NCBI RefSeq assembly: GCF_022771645.1
Contig: NZ_JALFCU010000047.1
Coordinates: 1-37,283, forward strand
DNA from: Selenomonas sp.
GTDB lineage: Bacteria > Bacillota > Negativicutes > Selenomonadales > Selenomonadaceae
Direction of reading: 5' to 3'
DNA length: 37,283 bases
Positions 7,206-14,469 of this stretch are shown here, one piece after another (the first letter of the stretch is position 1; the number at the start of each line of letters is the position of its first letter). The notes under the pieces are model-generated. The model did not search any database, was not told the DNA's origin, and was given only the letters and a program-made list of their open reading frames with translations. The translations under genes and the position numbers were made by a program.

Positions 7206-7790
7206 ATGAAGGAAAAACAACGGCAATACCAAGCCATATTCGGCGGAATGTCGAAGGATGATATGTTCGAATTCTATAGTTCCGACCGAAATCTGCAGGA
7301 AGATATCTGCCGGGAACGATTGCGGGCATACGGGCTGAAGAAGACGTTTGACAAGGCAAGTTGCGACATCCAGTACAGCGACGGAGAGCCCGCCCCGTTC
7401 CAAAAGGTCATTCTGGGAGCAGAAAACTTCGAGGATTTCAAGCTCAAGGCGCAGGACTTCTTGGAATTCTACATCGAGAAGGTCGGCCCGCAACCAGGGA
7501 CGCAAGCCTTCTATCACGGCATACACATGAAGATCAAGAAATCGTCCAACCGCGACATCGTGTACAAATTTCTTTCTGGGAAGGTCGAGCGCGACCCGCT
7601 CTTCGACCGTTTGATCCGATGGAACGACATCCTCGACCTGACGATCGATGACAAGCCCCGCAAGTATGTGCGGTGGCAGGAATGCGAATGGGCTTCCTGC
7701 GTCCTCGGGTGCTCTGCCTCCGAGGAAATGAACGGAGGGCAGCTGACGTTTTTGGATGACGAGGGAAACCTCATCCTCTTCATCGAATAA
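7206..7790 (+). CDS. Uncharacterised 194-aa protein
   Basis: Not recognised. It is a soluble protein with several aromatic-rich blocks (FGGMSKDDMFEFYSS near the N-terminus, RWQECEWASCVLGCSASEE near the C-terminus) and no membrane segment. I place the start at ATG 7206 because GAGGTGA (7190-7196) is 9 nt upstream; an upstream in-frame GTG at 7194 sits inside that ribosome site. It is monocistronic, divergent from the coiled-coil gene and closed by a strong hairpin at 7859-7897. Confidence 0.75.
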   Translation: MKEKQRQYQAIFGGMSKDDMFEFYSSDRNLQEDICRERLRAYGLKKTFDKASCDIQYSDGEPAPFQKVILGAENFEDFKLKAQDFLEFYIEKVGPQPGTQAFYHGIHMKIKKSSNRDIVYKFLSGKVERDPLFDRLIRWNDILDLTIDDKPRKYVRWQECEWASCVLGCSASEEMNGGQLTFLDDEGNLILFIE

Positions 7791-7858
7791 GAGCGCGCCA
7801 AGACAAAAGGCTAAACGTTCCAGCCTTGGCATTCTAAACAAAAATTTCCCGCAATGAC

Positions 7859-7897
7859 AAGGCGGCCTCGTGCACAGTTCGTGCACGAGGCCGCCTT
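7859..7897. terminator. Strong GC-rich hairpin between convergent genes
   Basis: Perfect 17-bp arms (7859-7875 and 7881-7897) around a 5-nt loop AGTTC. It lies between the 3' ends of the 7206 (+) and 7927 (-) genes, so it could terminate both, although neither side has a clear T-run. A related, decayed hairpin follows the flavodoxin gene at 36084-36118. Confidence 0.65.
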
Positions 7898-7926
7898 ACT
7901 GTATGAGAGCGGGATATCCTTCCCCT

Positions 7927-9915
7927 TCAATCATGTCCAGATGGGAAGATGGAGAGGATGGAATCTTTTGTGATTTTGTCGAGCGAAAGATCGATGTCCC
8001 ATGGAACGCCCTCGGGCTTTTCGAAACGTGCGCCAGCCTTTTCGAGCATGGGGCGGAGCTTCAGGCAGGAGTGGAAGACCGTCTTGAGCGCCGTCGCGGC
8101 AATGGAGTGTCTGTGGTCGTAATACGCGACGAGATCGTTGCCGATTTGCGCCTGCATGAACCAGAATGTCTTGGTGCCGTCGACTGCGCTTTCGAGAAAG
8201 CCGAGAAAGTCCGACCGCCCTTCGATAGTGTTCGGGATGTTGGCCATCATGTTCTGGCAGTGAATGAGGTAGTCATGGCTCAGCTGGTCGGGATCGGCCG
8301 CGCCGAGGACGAATTTGTATGGCACGGGAAACGGTTTTCCGTGGCGCTGCTGATATTCATAGTACCAATCGGAATAAGCCGTGTAATGATTCATCTCGAC
8401 GATGGCGAAGTCGTTTCGAATGTTTTCACTGATGTAAAACGCTTCTGTGGCACCGCCCTTGCTTTTGGGAGCCGAGGTCATGTCGCCAGAAAAGAGAATG
8501 TCCTTCTTTTCGCGAAGCGCATCCTCAAACTGTGTATTCCATCCAACCTGATGCCTTGCAGAATTGAAATGAAGATCGAGGTCGATGCGATGGCGCTGAA
8601 CATTCTCCCAATGCATCCCGAGAACGACGGACTTGCCGATCGTCAGCGACGATTGGTATGGGATGCCGCCAAAGAAGCGCTTCTCGCTCGTCGGCATCGC
8701 GTAATCGACTTCCGGCGGCAGGAAGATGGATTTCCCTTCGACGGCCGGCCGGAGGTCATCGACGATGGACGCGATGAGGAGCTCCAAGATGCTCTGCTGG
8801 CGCGCGTCGAACGCTGCGTCTTTCGTCCACGGCTTTGCAAAGGCTTTGCCGTTGCGGATGCGATAGATTGCGGCTTCGGGGTTCGCTTTCTGGAACAGCA
8901 GACTGTTTGCGAGCGCGACCTTTTTGAACGTCGTCACATGAGCGAGTTCTTTTTGTACGTGCTCGGCCGTGACGGCAGCATCCCATGTCACGCGGTCGAG
9001 GATGCCCGTCATCTTTGGGACTTTGTTTTTGTTGGCCAGCTTGCGGGCACGGTTCAGGACGTGGTTCACAAACTTCGACCGACCCTTGAACGCAAGGAAG
9101 AGCACCTTGTTCCGATGGCGCAGGAAAACCTGGGACAGCCGACGGATGCCTTCTTCTTCGCCATGCAGCTTCAGATAGTCGTGGAACAGCTTGGCGCAGG
9201 GGAATTTCGCCTGCCGGATGGCCTCAAAGGTCGCCTCGTTCTTCAAAAAAAGCGTGGAATCTGTCGCGCGATAGACGAGGTAGCGGAGAAATTCTTCGGC
9301 TTGCTCCGGCACCTCTCCCAGCGCGCGATAGAGGCGCAGGCGCATCTCTTTGTTCTTGACCTCGTCGATGTGGATGGCGATCTTCAGCTCTTTTAGGATG
9401 GTATCGAGATCGTTCATCGTGGCTTCGGAAAGCGCCGCACCGCTCGTGAGCAACTGGCGGACGCGTCTCCCGATTTCTTCGGCAGAAATGGCGTCGATGA
9501 CGACGAAACGGAACGGAGGCGTATCCTCTGGGAGATGCAGCACAGAATTCGGAACGTAGACAAGCGATTCGTTTATGGGGCGACCGTCGGTCATGTCGCC
9601 GTTTTGGAGATAAACCGAGAAGTAATGGAGCATCTGCTCGATGAACAGCTTGTCGGTCGAAGCGTCTGCGATCTCGTGGAAGTTCTTGTGCAGGCCGCGA
9701 TTCATGGCGATCGCATCATAGCCGAATTGCCGTTCGATGAACTTGAGCAGCCGTGGCGTCTCGATAGCCGGACAGGAATCGACCGCGCGCTGCGTGAGGA
9801 AGAAGCCGTGACGGAGGTGCGCAGCATTGTCCGGCTCCTGAGAAGCACCTTGCGCCGTATCCAAAAGAGGAACGGCATGAAACAGGCGAAGCGTTGCATA
9901 GATCAGCTCGTGCAT
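7927..9915 (-). CDS. Uncharacterised 662-aa protein
   Basis: I do not recognise a family. The product is long, soluble and rich in basic and aromatic residues, with no P-loop, transmembrane segment or repeats. Notable blocks are SEATMNDLDTILKELK, NKEMRLRLYRALGEVPEQ, FLRHRNKVLFLAFKG and a C-terminal YTAYSDWYYEYQQRHGK. The middle part reads as a helical, basic repeat-like array that could bind nucleic acid (inference). The ATG at 9915 follows AAGGAGG by 8 nt; an open frame continues 48 codons upstream but has no ribosome site. An extended -10 promoter lies about 160 bp upstream. The gene is divergent from the 58-aa gene at 10266. Confidence 0.8.
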   Translation of the reverse strand: MHELIYATLRLFHAVPLLDTAQGASQEPDNAAHLRHGFFLTQRAVDSCPAIETPRLLKFIERQFGYDAIAMNRGLHKNFHEIADASTDKLFIEQMLHYFSVYLQNGDMTDGRPINESLVYVPNSVLHLPEDTPPFRFVVIDAISAEEIGRRVRQLLTSGAALSEATMNDLDTILKELKIAIHIDEVKNKEMRLRLYRALGEVPEQAEEFLRYLVYRATDSTLFLKNEATFEAIRQAKFPCAKLFHDYLKLHGEEEGIRRLSQVFLRHRNKVLFLAFKGRSKFVNHVLNRARKLANKNKVPKMTGILDRVTWDAAVTAEHVQKELAHVTTFKKVALANSLLFQKANPEAAIYRIRNGKAFAKPWTKDAAFDARQQSILELLIASIVDDLRPAVEGKSIFLPPEVDYAMPTSEKRFFGGIPYQSSLTIGKSVVLGMHWENVQRHRIDLDLHFNSARHQVGWNTQFEDALREKKDILFSGDMTSAPKSKGGATEAFYISENIRNDFAIVEMNHYTAYSDWYYEYQQRHGKPFPVPYKFVLGAADPDQLSHDYLIHCQNMMANIPNTIEGRSDFLGFLESAVDGTKTFWFMQAQIGNDLVAYYDHRHSIAATALKTVFHSCLKLRPMLEKAGARFEKPEGVPWDIDLSLDKITKDSILSIFPSGHD

Positions 9916-10002
9916 CCAAACGGCCTCCTTTTTTCGATGAAAAAACGGATACAGGCAAGCCGTATCCGCGCACGTGACGATCGGCGGCAGGTATAACAAT
10001 CC

Positions 10003-10101
10003 CGGTCGCCAAACTGGCGGCCGAAGTCCATAAAACAGGAACCTGGTATGCCGATGCATCTTGTTTGCATTGATTATACCATGATTTTACGAGAAAGTCA
10101 T
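10003..10101 (-). promoter_or_regulatory. Promoter and leader hairpin of the 7927-9915 gene
   Basis: On the minus strand ATGACT (10101-10096), a 17-bp spacer and a TGG-extended TATAAT (10078-10073) form a good promoter. The leader of about 150 nt contains a hairpin with 9-bp arms (10003-10011 and 10015-10023, one G-U pair, 3-nt loop). An attenuation role is possible but not shown. Confidence 0.5.
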
Positions 10102-10169
10102 GCTGATTCGAAAATAATAAAGCGAAAAGAAGAAAAAAGATGCGGATCCTCAAAGTTCTCCACGGATGA

Positions 10170-10214
10170 GGTCAACACGGTGTTGACCCCTTCCAGAAAG
10201 AAATCGTGTATGAT
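10170..10214 (+). promoter_or_regulatory. 19-bp perfect palindrome and possible promoter of the 10266 gene
   Basis: GGTCAACAC (10170-10178), a central G, and GTGTTGACC (10180-10188) form a perfect palindrome that contains a TTGACC -35-like hexamer. TATGAT (10209-10214) follows after 20 nt, a longer spacing than the usual 17. The half site GGTCAACA recurs in the elements at 13078-13103 and 32348-32373. This may be an operator in a divergent intergenic region. Confidence 0.5.
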
Positions 10215-10265
10215 GGCGTCAGAAGTACAAAACGCCAACGACATGAAACAGGGAGGAGAAGCATC

Positions 10266-10442
10266 ATGGGAATTTCGTTCAAGAGGCTCATCAAAAACAT
10301 CATCATGGAGAACCTCAAAGACCCTCGGCCACGCTTTCCGATGGATGAGCGCATGGAGTCGCCGGTGGAGACCATACTGAAATGGAAACGCACCATCGAG
10401 GCATCCAAGACACCGGACAAAGGAAAGCGTCGGAAGGAATGA
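10266..10442 (+). CDS. Small basic protein, 58 aa
   Basis: Begins MGISFKRLIKN after a strong GGGAGGAG site 7 nt upstream. The protein is highly charged and Lys/Arg-rich at its C-terminus (PDKGKRRKE), without hydrophobic segment. It is not recognised. The ribosome site, palindromic upstream region and isolation as a single short gene support that it is real. It converges on the FtsZ-like gene with about 20 bp between stops. Confidence 0.6.
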   Translation: MGISFKRLIKNIIMENLKDPRPRFPMDERMESPVETILKWKRTIEASKTPDKGKRRKE

Positions 10443-10462
10443 CACCCGGTTGGCAACCGCCC

Positions 10463-11305
10463 TTATCGGTTGTCTCCTGTCGCGAATTTTTCTTCCAGCA
10501 TTTCCATCATCCATTTGCTCGCGTCATGGCTATCTTTCCGTTTTCCGCACGTCGCGAGGATCGTGACGCGGACATCGTCTCCAATCGTCGGATCTATCTC
10601 TGCGCCGAAGACGATGTTACAGTCCTTTGAAGCGCGCTCCATGATGGCAGTCGTCGCAGCATCAATCTCTTTCATGCCGAGACTTTCATTTCCTGTGATG
10701 GAGAGAAGGATGCCGCGCAGGAACTCTGGTTTCCAGCCAAGCGCCCCAAGTGCTTGCTCAACAGCTGCATCCACGGCCTGCGCGCCCGTTGCCGTGCCGA
10801 TGCCAACATGCACAACGTCGGTACCGTCGAACAAAGAAAGGACATCATCCGCATCTATGGCAACTGGCTGCTGTGGCGAAGCCATATGGAGGAGCAGCCC
10901 GGCTGCCGCAAGGCATTGCGCTTCATCTTTTGCGCGGACAAGCACATCCGTTCCGAGACGCCACGATGGCCGCATCTTCTCACCCGGCGCAGCGATTTCA
11001 AACGTAAAAAGCTTGCCTCCCGTTTTTGCTTTCTCGGCCACCGCTTTTGCCATACCGTCCTCGACCTCGGCTCGGTCGTACATCAAGAACCGGATGGGGC
11101 GGCTCTCTGGGATTGCGAATGTTGGAGCAAACTCCAGGCTCTCACCCTTTTCGAGAATGTCCAAGATTTCATAAAGATCGAGCCCGCCAAACTTCTCGTT
11201 CAGTATCCGCGCCATGCGAATGGCGGCAGCGCCGAGTGCGACCACTGGAAGCAGTCTTTCTTCCTGTGGCGCTTCGGCGTTTTCATTTTCAAGGATGGTA
11301 TCCAT
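10463..11305 (-). CDS. FtsZ-like protein without GTPase motif
   Basis: The C-terminal half (about 155-253) reads like the FtsZ C-terminal domain: a G-G-A-G-A helix region (VGIGTATGAQAVDAAVEQAL), LLSITGNESLGMKEIDAA in place of 'LxNITGGxDLxLxEvnea', and IVFGAEIDPTIGDDVRVTI ending in ATC, matching 'IiFGavid..lgdevrVTviATG'. The N-terminal half (VVALGAAAIRMARILNE) occupies the place of the Rossmann start 'IkViGVGGGG', but the tubulin signature GGGTGTG and other nucleotide loops are not visible. At 280 aa it is shorter than FtsZ (about 350-400). It probably does not hydrolyse GTP and may bind an FtsZ-like partner (inference). GGGGGA lies about 10 nt upstream. It sits downstream of the YkvA gene, 57 bp apart. 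Confidence 0.7.
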   Translation of the reverse strand: MDTILENENAEAPQEERLLPVVALGAAAIRMARILNEKFGGLDLYEILDILEKGESLEFAPTFAIPESRPIRFLMYDRAEVEDGMAKAVAEKAKTGGKLFTFEIAAPGEKMRPSWRLGTDVLVRAKDEAQCLAAAGLLLHMASPQQPVAIDADDVLSLFDGTDVVHVGIGTATGAQAVDAAVEQALGALGWKPEFLRGILLSITGNESLGMKEIDAATTAIMERASKDCNIVFGAEIDPTIGDDVRVTILATCGKRKDSHDASKWMMEMLEEKFATGDNR

Positions 11306-11362
11306 ACAGTTCTATCCCCCGTTTGTGACGACGTCTTCCAAAGATGCGCTCCATAAGGATGC

Positions 11363-11773
11363 TTATTCTTCGAGCTTCGCGAGCGCTTTCTCCCCAAAGA
11401 TGCTCATGATACGTTCTTTCGCCTGTGCCTCGATTTCTGGCGTGATATAGACTTGTGCGAGCGCCAAAGCCATGGCGATGGCCGCGAGATCATCAGAGAA
11501 GCCGACGACCGGCGTGACATCCGGAATGACATCGATCGGCAGGATGAAATAACCGAGCGCGGAATAGATTGCTGCTTTCACTTTTTTCGGACATTCGGGT
11601 GACTGCGCGACGTAATAGAGCTGGAGCGCTTTGTAGATGAGCGTGACGCCAGCTTTCGCCGCGTAGTTCTGCACCTTGTCCCAAAATCCCTTCTCCGAGT
11701 AATCATTCTCGTGCTCGCTCAAGTCCACGTCATCAAGGATTTCCGGCGTAATGGCTTCTTGTTCGTTCGCCAT
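11363..11773 (-). CDS. YkvA-family (DUF1232) membrane protein
   Basis: The 136-aa protein carries the DUF1232 hallmark: a hydrophobic helix AIYSALGYFILPIDVIPD, then TPVVGFSDDLAAIAMALALA, the 'Y-i-PiDliPD-iP-lGylDD' pattern of YkvA proteins. The N-terminal 30 residues are acidic, and the C-terminus is helical (AKERIMSIFGEKALAKLEE). GGAGGG lies upstream of the ATG. The family is of unknown biochemical role and membrane-associated. It precedes the FtsZ-like gene on the same strand, so co-transcription is likely. Confidence 0.88.
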   Translation of the reverse strand: MANEQEAITPEILDDVDLSEHENDYSEKGFWDKVQNYAAKAGVTLIYKALQLYYVAQSPECPKKVKAAIYSALGYFILPIDVIPDVTPVVGFSDDLAAIAMALALAQVYITPEIEAQAKERIMSIFGEKALAKLEE

Positions 11774-11827
11774 AGATGTCCCTCCACATTTCGTTCATAA
11801 GTCCAAATAAAATTGACATTTTGCATC

Positions 11828-11858
11828 ATATTTTTGATGCCCCAAGAATATTTTTGAT
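11828..11858. promoter_or_regulatory. Two 11-bp direct repeats two helical turns apart
   Basis: ATATTTTTGAT occurs at 11828-11838 and again at 11848-11858, exactly 20 bp apart, in the divergent region between the YkvA gene and the HTH gene. The first copy lies within a GCATCA/TGATGC inverted repeat. This geometry suits a regulator binding one DNA face, possibly the HTH protein encoded next door. Confidence 0.4.
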
Positions 11859-11951
11859 ATTGCAGCGCATCGAAACCACCACAAGAAGGATTTCCCGACA
11901 AATCTGTGGAACAAAACAATCAGCACATCACCAAGGAGGCATCTGATTGCA

Positions 11952-12530
11952 ATGATCAACGACAATGAAAAAGAATTGCTCCTGCAAGACCTCCGGAGGT
12001 ATCTTGCAGCGCATTACACGCCAAAGAAATTCACGCGCGGCACGCCCTTTCTTGGTGCTGAAATCTCCGCTGCGACACTCGATGTTCGCTCGTTGCGAAG
12101 TGGCGGCCTCACGAGCGCGACGAAAAACGCTATACTGCAAGGCATCCGGCAGATGCTGCGGCCTGGCTTCCGCGCGCTGCTCTTCGAGCTTGCCAAGAAA
12201 AAAGGAGTTCCGAACGTCGAAATCTATCGGCGTTCGGATCTCACAAAAGCACATTTTTCCAAAATCAAGAACGACGATGACTACCACCCGTCGAAGGAAA
12301 CCGTCCTCGCGCTCGCCATCGGGCTAAAGCTCACGCTCGACGAGACGAAGCGGCTGCTCGAGCGCGCTGGTTATACGCTGACGGACAGCAGCAAGACCGA
12401 CCTCATCGTGCAGTATTTCATCGAGCGCCAACGCTACGATGTGGCCGAGGTCAATGAAGCCCTCGATGCGTTCGGCCTGCCGACAATCACGAATCACCGC
12501 AAGTCGCGGGAGCGGAAGGACGGCTGGTGA
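11952..12530 (+). CDS. HTH-like protein, 192 aa, two-part
   Basis: The C-terminal half (about 90-185) contains VEIYRRSDLTKAHFSKIKNDDDYHPS, then VLALAIGLKLTLDETKRLL and an ERAGYTL block. This is an XRE-like helix-turn-helix pattern I know from small proteins whose N-terminal domains vary (often macro or signalling domains). The N-terminal half is a basic, unassigned stretch containing FTRGTPFLGAEISAA. The sequence ends with a Lys/Arg-rich tail. AAGGAGG lies upstream. Its 3' end overlaps the convergent 12487 gene by 44 bp. It could regulate its own divergent promoter region (inference). Confidence 0.7.
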   Translation: MINDNEKELLLQDLRRYLAAHYTPKKFTRGTPFLGAEISAATLDVRSLRSGGLTSATKNAILQGIRQMLRPGFRALLFELAKKKGVPNVEIYRRSDLTKAHFSKIKNDDDYHPSKETVLALAIGLKLTLDETKRLLERAGYTLTDSSKTDLIVQYFIERQRYDVAEVNEALDAFGLPTITNHRKSRERKDGW

Positions 12531-12999
12531 CCGGCGGCAAGTCCGCCAGCGTCTCATCAAGCGCCTGCTCGAGCTTCGCGGCCAAATCCTGAAACCGTTG
12601 TGCTGGTTTTGGCGCGAATGACTCGTCCGGCTGCGGCTGCCCGTCCTCGCTCAGATTGACGAACGAAGCTGATGCTTCTGCTTCCGTTTCCGTGGCTTTC
12701 GCCGTCGCCGTGCGCTTCGCCAGCACCGCCTGCAAGCCCTCAATGGACTTCCGAATGCTCGCGCTGACCTCCTCGCGCTCCTCATCCGTCTCGCAATTTA
12801 CGAGCGCCTGCTGCGCTTCGCTTTTCAGGGACGCAACGAGGTCTTCAATGCTACGACCAGCCGCTTTCGGTTCGACGCGCGCCTCTCCTTCCTCGTCATC
12901 GTCGTCCTCATCATCCGACATCAACGCCGCGCCCGCAATGAGACCGACGATCCCTCCGGCTGCAAGGAACAGCGCGTCTTCAAAAATACTGTTGCTCAT
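12487..12999 (-). CDS. Short acidic membrane-anchored protein, 170 aa
   Basis: Residues 6-27 form a single hydrophobic segment (LFLAAGGIVGLIAGAALM), followed by a run of Asp/Glu (DDEDDDDEEGE) and then Ala/Glu-rich helical sequence, consistent with a coiled coil facing the cytoplasm. The Pro/Ser-rich tail (PPVTSRPSAPA) overlaps the end of the HTH gene. AGGAGG lies 8 nt before ATG 12999. The upstream element at 13078-13103 is nearly identical to that in front of the Hsp70 operon, suggesting shared control. Function unknown. Confidence 0.7.
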   Translation of the reverse strand: MSNSIFEDALFLAAGGIVGLIAGAALMSDDEDDDDEEGEARVEPKAAGRSIEDLVASLKSEAQQALVNCETDEEREEVSASIRKSIEGLQAVLAKRTATAKATETEAEASASFVNLSEDGQPQPDESFAPKPAQRFQDLAAKLEQALDETLADLPPVTSRPSAPATCGDS

Positions 13000-13056
13000 G
13001 ATCAAAACCTCCTGAACGTCATGGATACATCGGCGAACCATTTCGGTTCTGAGGCT

Positions 13057-13103
13057 ATCTTATCATCCAGACAACTCAAAAAGGTCAACAAGCAAGCAAC
13101 CTT
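13057..13103 (-). promoter_or_regulatory. Conserved 26-bp element with promoter-like hexamers (copy 1)
   Basis: A 26-bp element at 13078-13103 differs by one base from that at 32348-32373. On the minus strand it reads AAGGTTGCTTGCTTG followed by TTGACC and five T's. TAAGAT (13062-13057) lies 20 nt after TTGACC, or GATAAG after 18 nt, so it may be the promoter of the 12999 gene. The arms AAGGTTG and TTGACCTT can also pair (two G-U) before the T-run, so it might instead be a terminator of the gene ending at 13115. Confidence 0.5.
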
Positions 13104-13114
13104 GCCACTTTTTT

Positions 13115-13492
13115 CTACCGAGAAAATGTTATCTGATTTCCCGCATTGCCATACGCTTTCCCCTTCCTGTCCCCGAAAACCGTCCCGTTCATGATTCCAC
13201 GGATGTCCCCGATCATATCGCCCTGGACATTCCCCGACATGATTCCGAGGATATCACCGTTCATATCGCCTTGGATATTCCCAGACATGGTTCCAAGGAT
13301 ATCGCCGTTCATATCGCCCTGGATATTCCCCGACATGATTCCGACGATATCGCCATCTATATCTCCATCAACATTTTCTGTCATAACGTGAACGATGTTC
13401 TGATGAAAATGTTTTTTCGCTTTTACTGTGGAACTGTCCTGTGGCAAGAGCGCGTTTTGATGCGGCCTGCCTGGCGCGTAATCGCTCGTCAT
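13115..13492 (-). CDS. Tetrapeptide (x-x-G-x) repeat protein, 125 aa
   Basis: Residues 43-115 contain glycine at every fourth position, 19 in succession, with a hydrophobic residue (I, M or V) two before each Gly and mostly Asp, Asn, Ile or Thr after (for example IDGD, IVGI, MSGN, IQGD). A super-repeat of 16 residues (48 bp) occurs three times at 53-100. The regular I/M-x-G-x pattern suggests a right-handed beta-helix or solenoid, in the manner of bactofilin-like folds, but no known family is claimed. The first 40 residues are unstructured and basic. AAAGGAG lies 8 nt upstream. It begins 14 nt after the methyltransferase gene, so it is probably the last gene of the long minus-strand operon. 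Confidence 0.75.
   Translation of the reverse strand: MTSDYAPGRPHQNALLPQDSSTVKAKKHFHQNIVHVMTENVDGDIDGDIVGIMSGNIQGDMNGDILGTMSGNIQGDMNGDILGIMSGNVQGDMIGDIRGIMNGTVFGDRKGKAYGNAGNQITFSR
13193..13336. repeat. Three 48-bp tandem repeats within the tetrapeptide-repeat gene
   Basis: Each unit encodes 16 residues beginning MSGN. The first two are almost identical; the third is more diverged (VQGDMIGDIRGI). Partial units extend on both sides, suggesting growth by slippage or unequal exchange. Confidence 0.75.
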
Positions 13493-13506
13493 ACAGATGC
13501 TCCTTT

Positions 13507-14469
13507 CTATTTCCGCCGCAAGACCGCGAGGAAGCGGCGGCTGTGCGCTGGCTCGTAGGCCGAGGCGTCGAAATCACCATACGTGGCGGCGAGCTCGTAC
13601 CAATCACCAGCAAGCGCGGAAAGTGTGCCAGGATCATAGAAGCGGACGAATTCTTCATCAAAGCAAAACGCATGCCGGCTGCCGCCAAAAAAATAGAAAT
13701 ATTGGGAGTTTTGAATGCCGGCCATCACGCGCTTGTGCACAAGGAGCTCGAGTTCTTCCGTCCCGTGCCTGCGTGTGCGATGATAGATGCGCCGCGGCGG
13801 CAGAGCCGGAAGATTTTTGGCATCCAATACGAACAGTGCGCCCGCAGGCTGATGGCGGGCGACGGCACCCAGAAACGCACGCAAATCCCGCTCGACGGAA
13901 AAATAATTGTACGTGGTCCACATGCAGATAGCAAGATCAAAGGCACGCTGGGGCAGCGCCAAGCGGCGCACGTCCATCTGCAAGAAGCGCAGTCGTGGCG
14001 AAGGATGCAGTGCACGAGCGGTTGCAATCTGCTCCGCAGAGGCATCGACGCCTGTCACATGACAACCGTGCGCGGCAAGGCCTGCAGCATGGCGTCCGAC
14101 ACCACAACAGAGGTCGAGCACGTTGCGCGGCGTTTTCCCTGCCACGTGCAACAGGAAGCGCACTTCAGCCTCAGTATCGCCGGCGATGGCCGTCATGTAT
14201 TCGCCGGACAGCGCATGGTACAAGAGTTTTTTCTGCGCATGCTCGTCAAAATTTTCCGGCACGCCGGCAGGCAGCGGACGATAAAATTTCATAGGCAGGC
14301 GCACTACCGCTCCGTCCGCAGCCGGCGTGCCGGAACCTTGGTGCAGTTCGAGCATCCATTCCGCAGGCTCGCTTGTCGCGGGATAGAGGCGGCGCAAGGA
14401 ATCCAGCAACCATGCGTCATCCGCATCGAGCTCCCTGCCGTCGTCACGGTATCGCAGGCGCACGATCAT
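13507..14469 (-). CDS. Class I SAM-dependent methyltransferase
   Basis: The 320-aa protein has the SAM motif DLCCGVGRHAAG (about 119-130), an acidic motif II (GVDASAEQIATAR), and the post-motif FDLAICMWTTYNYF, placing it among small-molecule-type class I methyltransferases. About 110 residues of extra N-terminal sequence (VRLRYRDDGRELDADD) may be a substrate domain. The start at 14469 follows GAAGGAGG by 8 nt and overlaps the stop of the radical SAM gene (ATGA), so the two are coupled. Substrate unknown; its partners point to a product of the radical SAM reaction (inference). Confidence 0.82.
   Translation of the reverse strand: MIVRLRYRDDGRELDADDAWLLDSLRRLYPATSEPAEWMLELHQGSGTPAADGAVVRLPMKFYRPLPAGVPENFDEHAQKKLLYHALSGEYMTAIAGDTEAEVRFLLHVAGKTPRNVLDLCCGVGRHAAGLAAHGCHVTGVDASAEQIATARALHPSPRLRFLQMDVRRLALPQRAFDLAICMWTTYNYFSVERDLRAFLGAVARHQPAGALFVLDAKNLPALPPRRIYHRTRRHGTEELELLVHKRVMAGIQNSQYFYFFGGSRHAFCFDEEFVRFYDPGTLSALAGDWYELAATYGDFDASAYEPAHSRRFLAVLRRK

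Noticed and set aside
13193..13336. CRISPR-like array from the 48-bp repeats
   Set aside because: The repeats are contiguous, without spacers, and are in frame inside a coding sequence.
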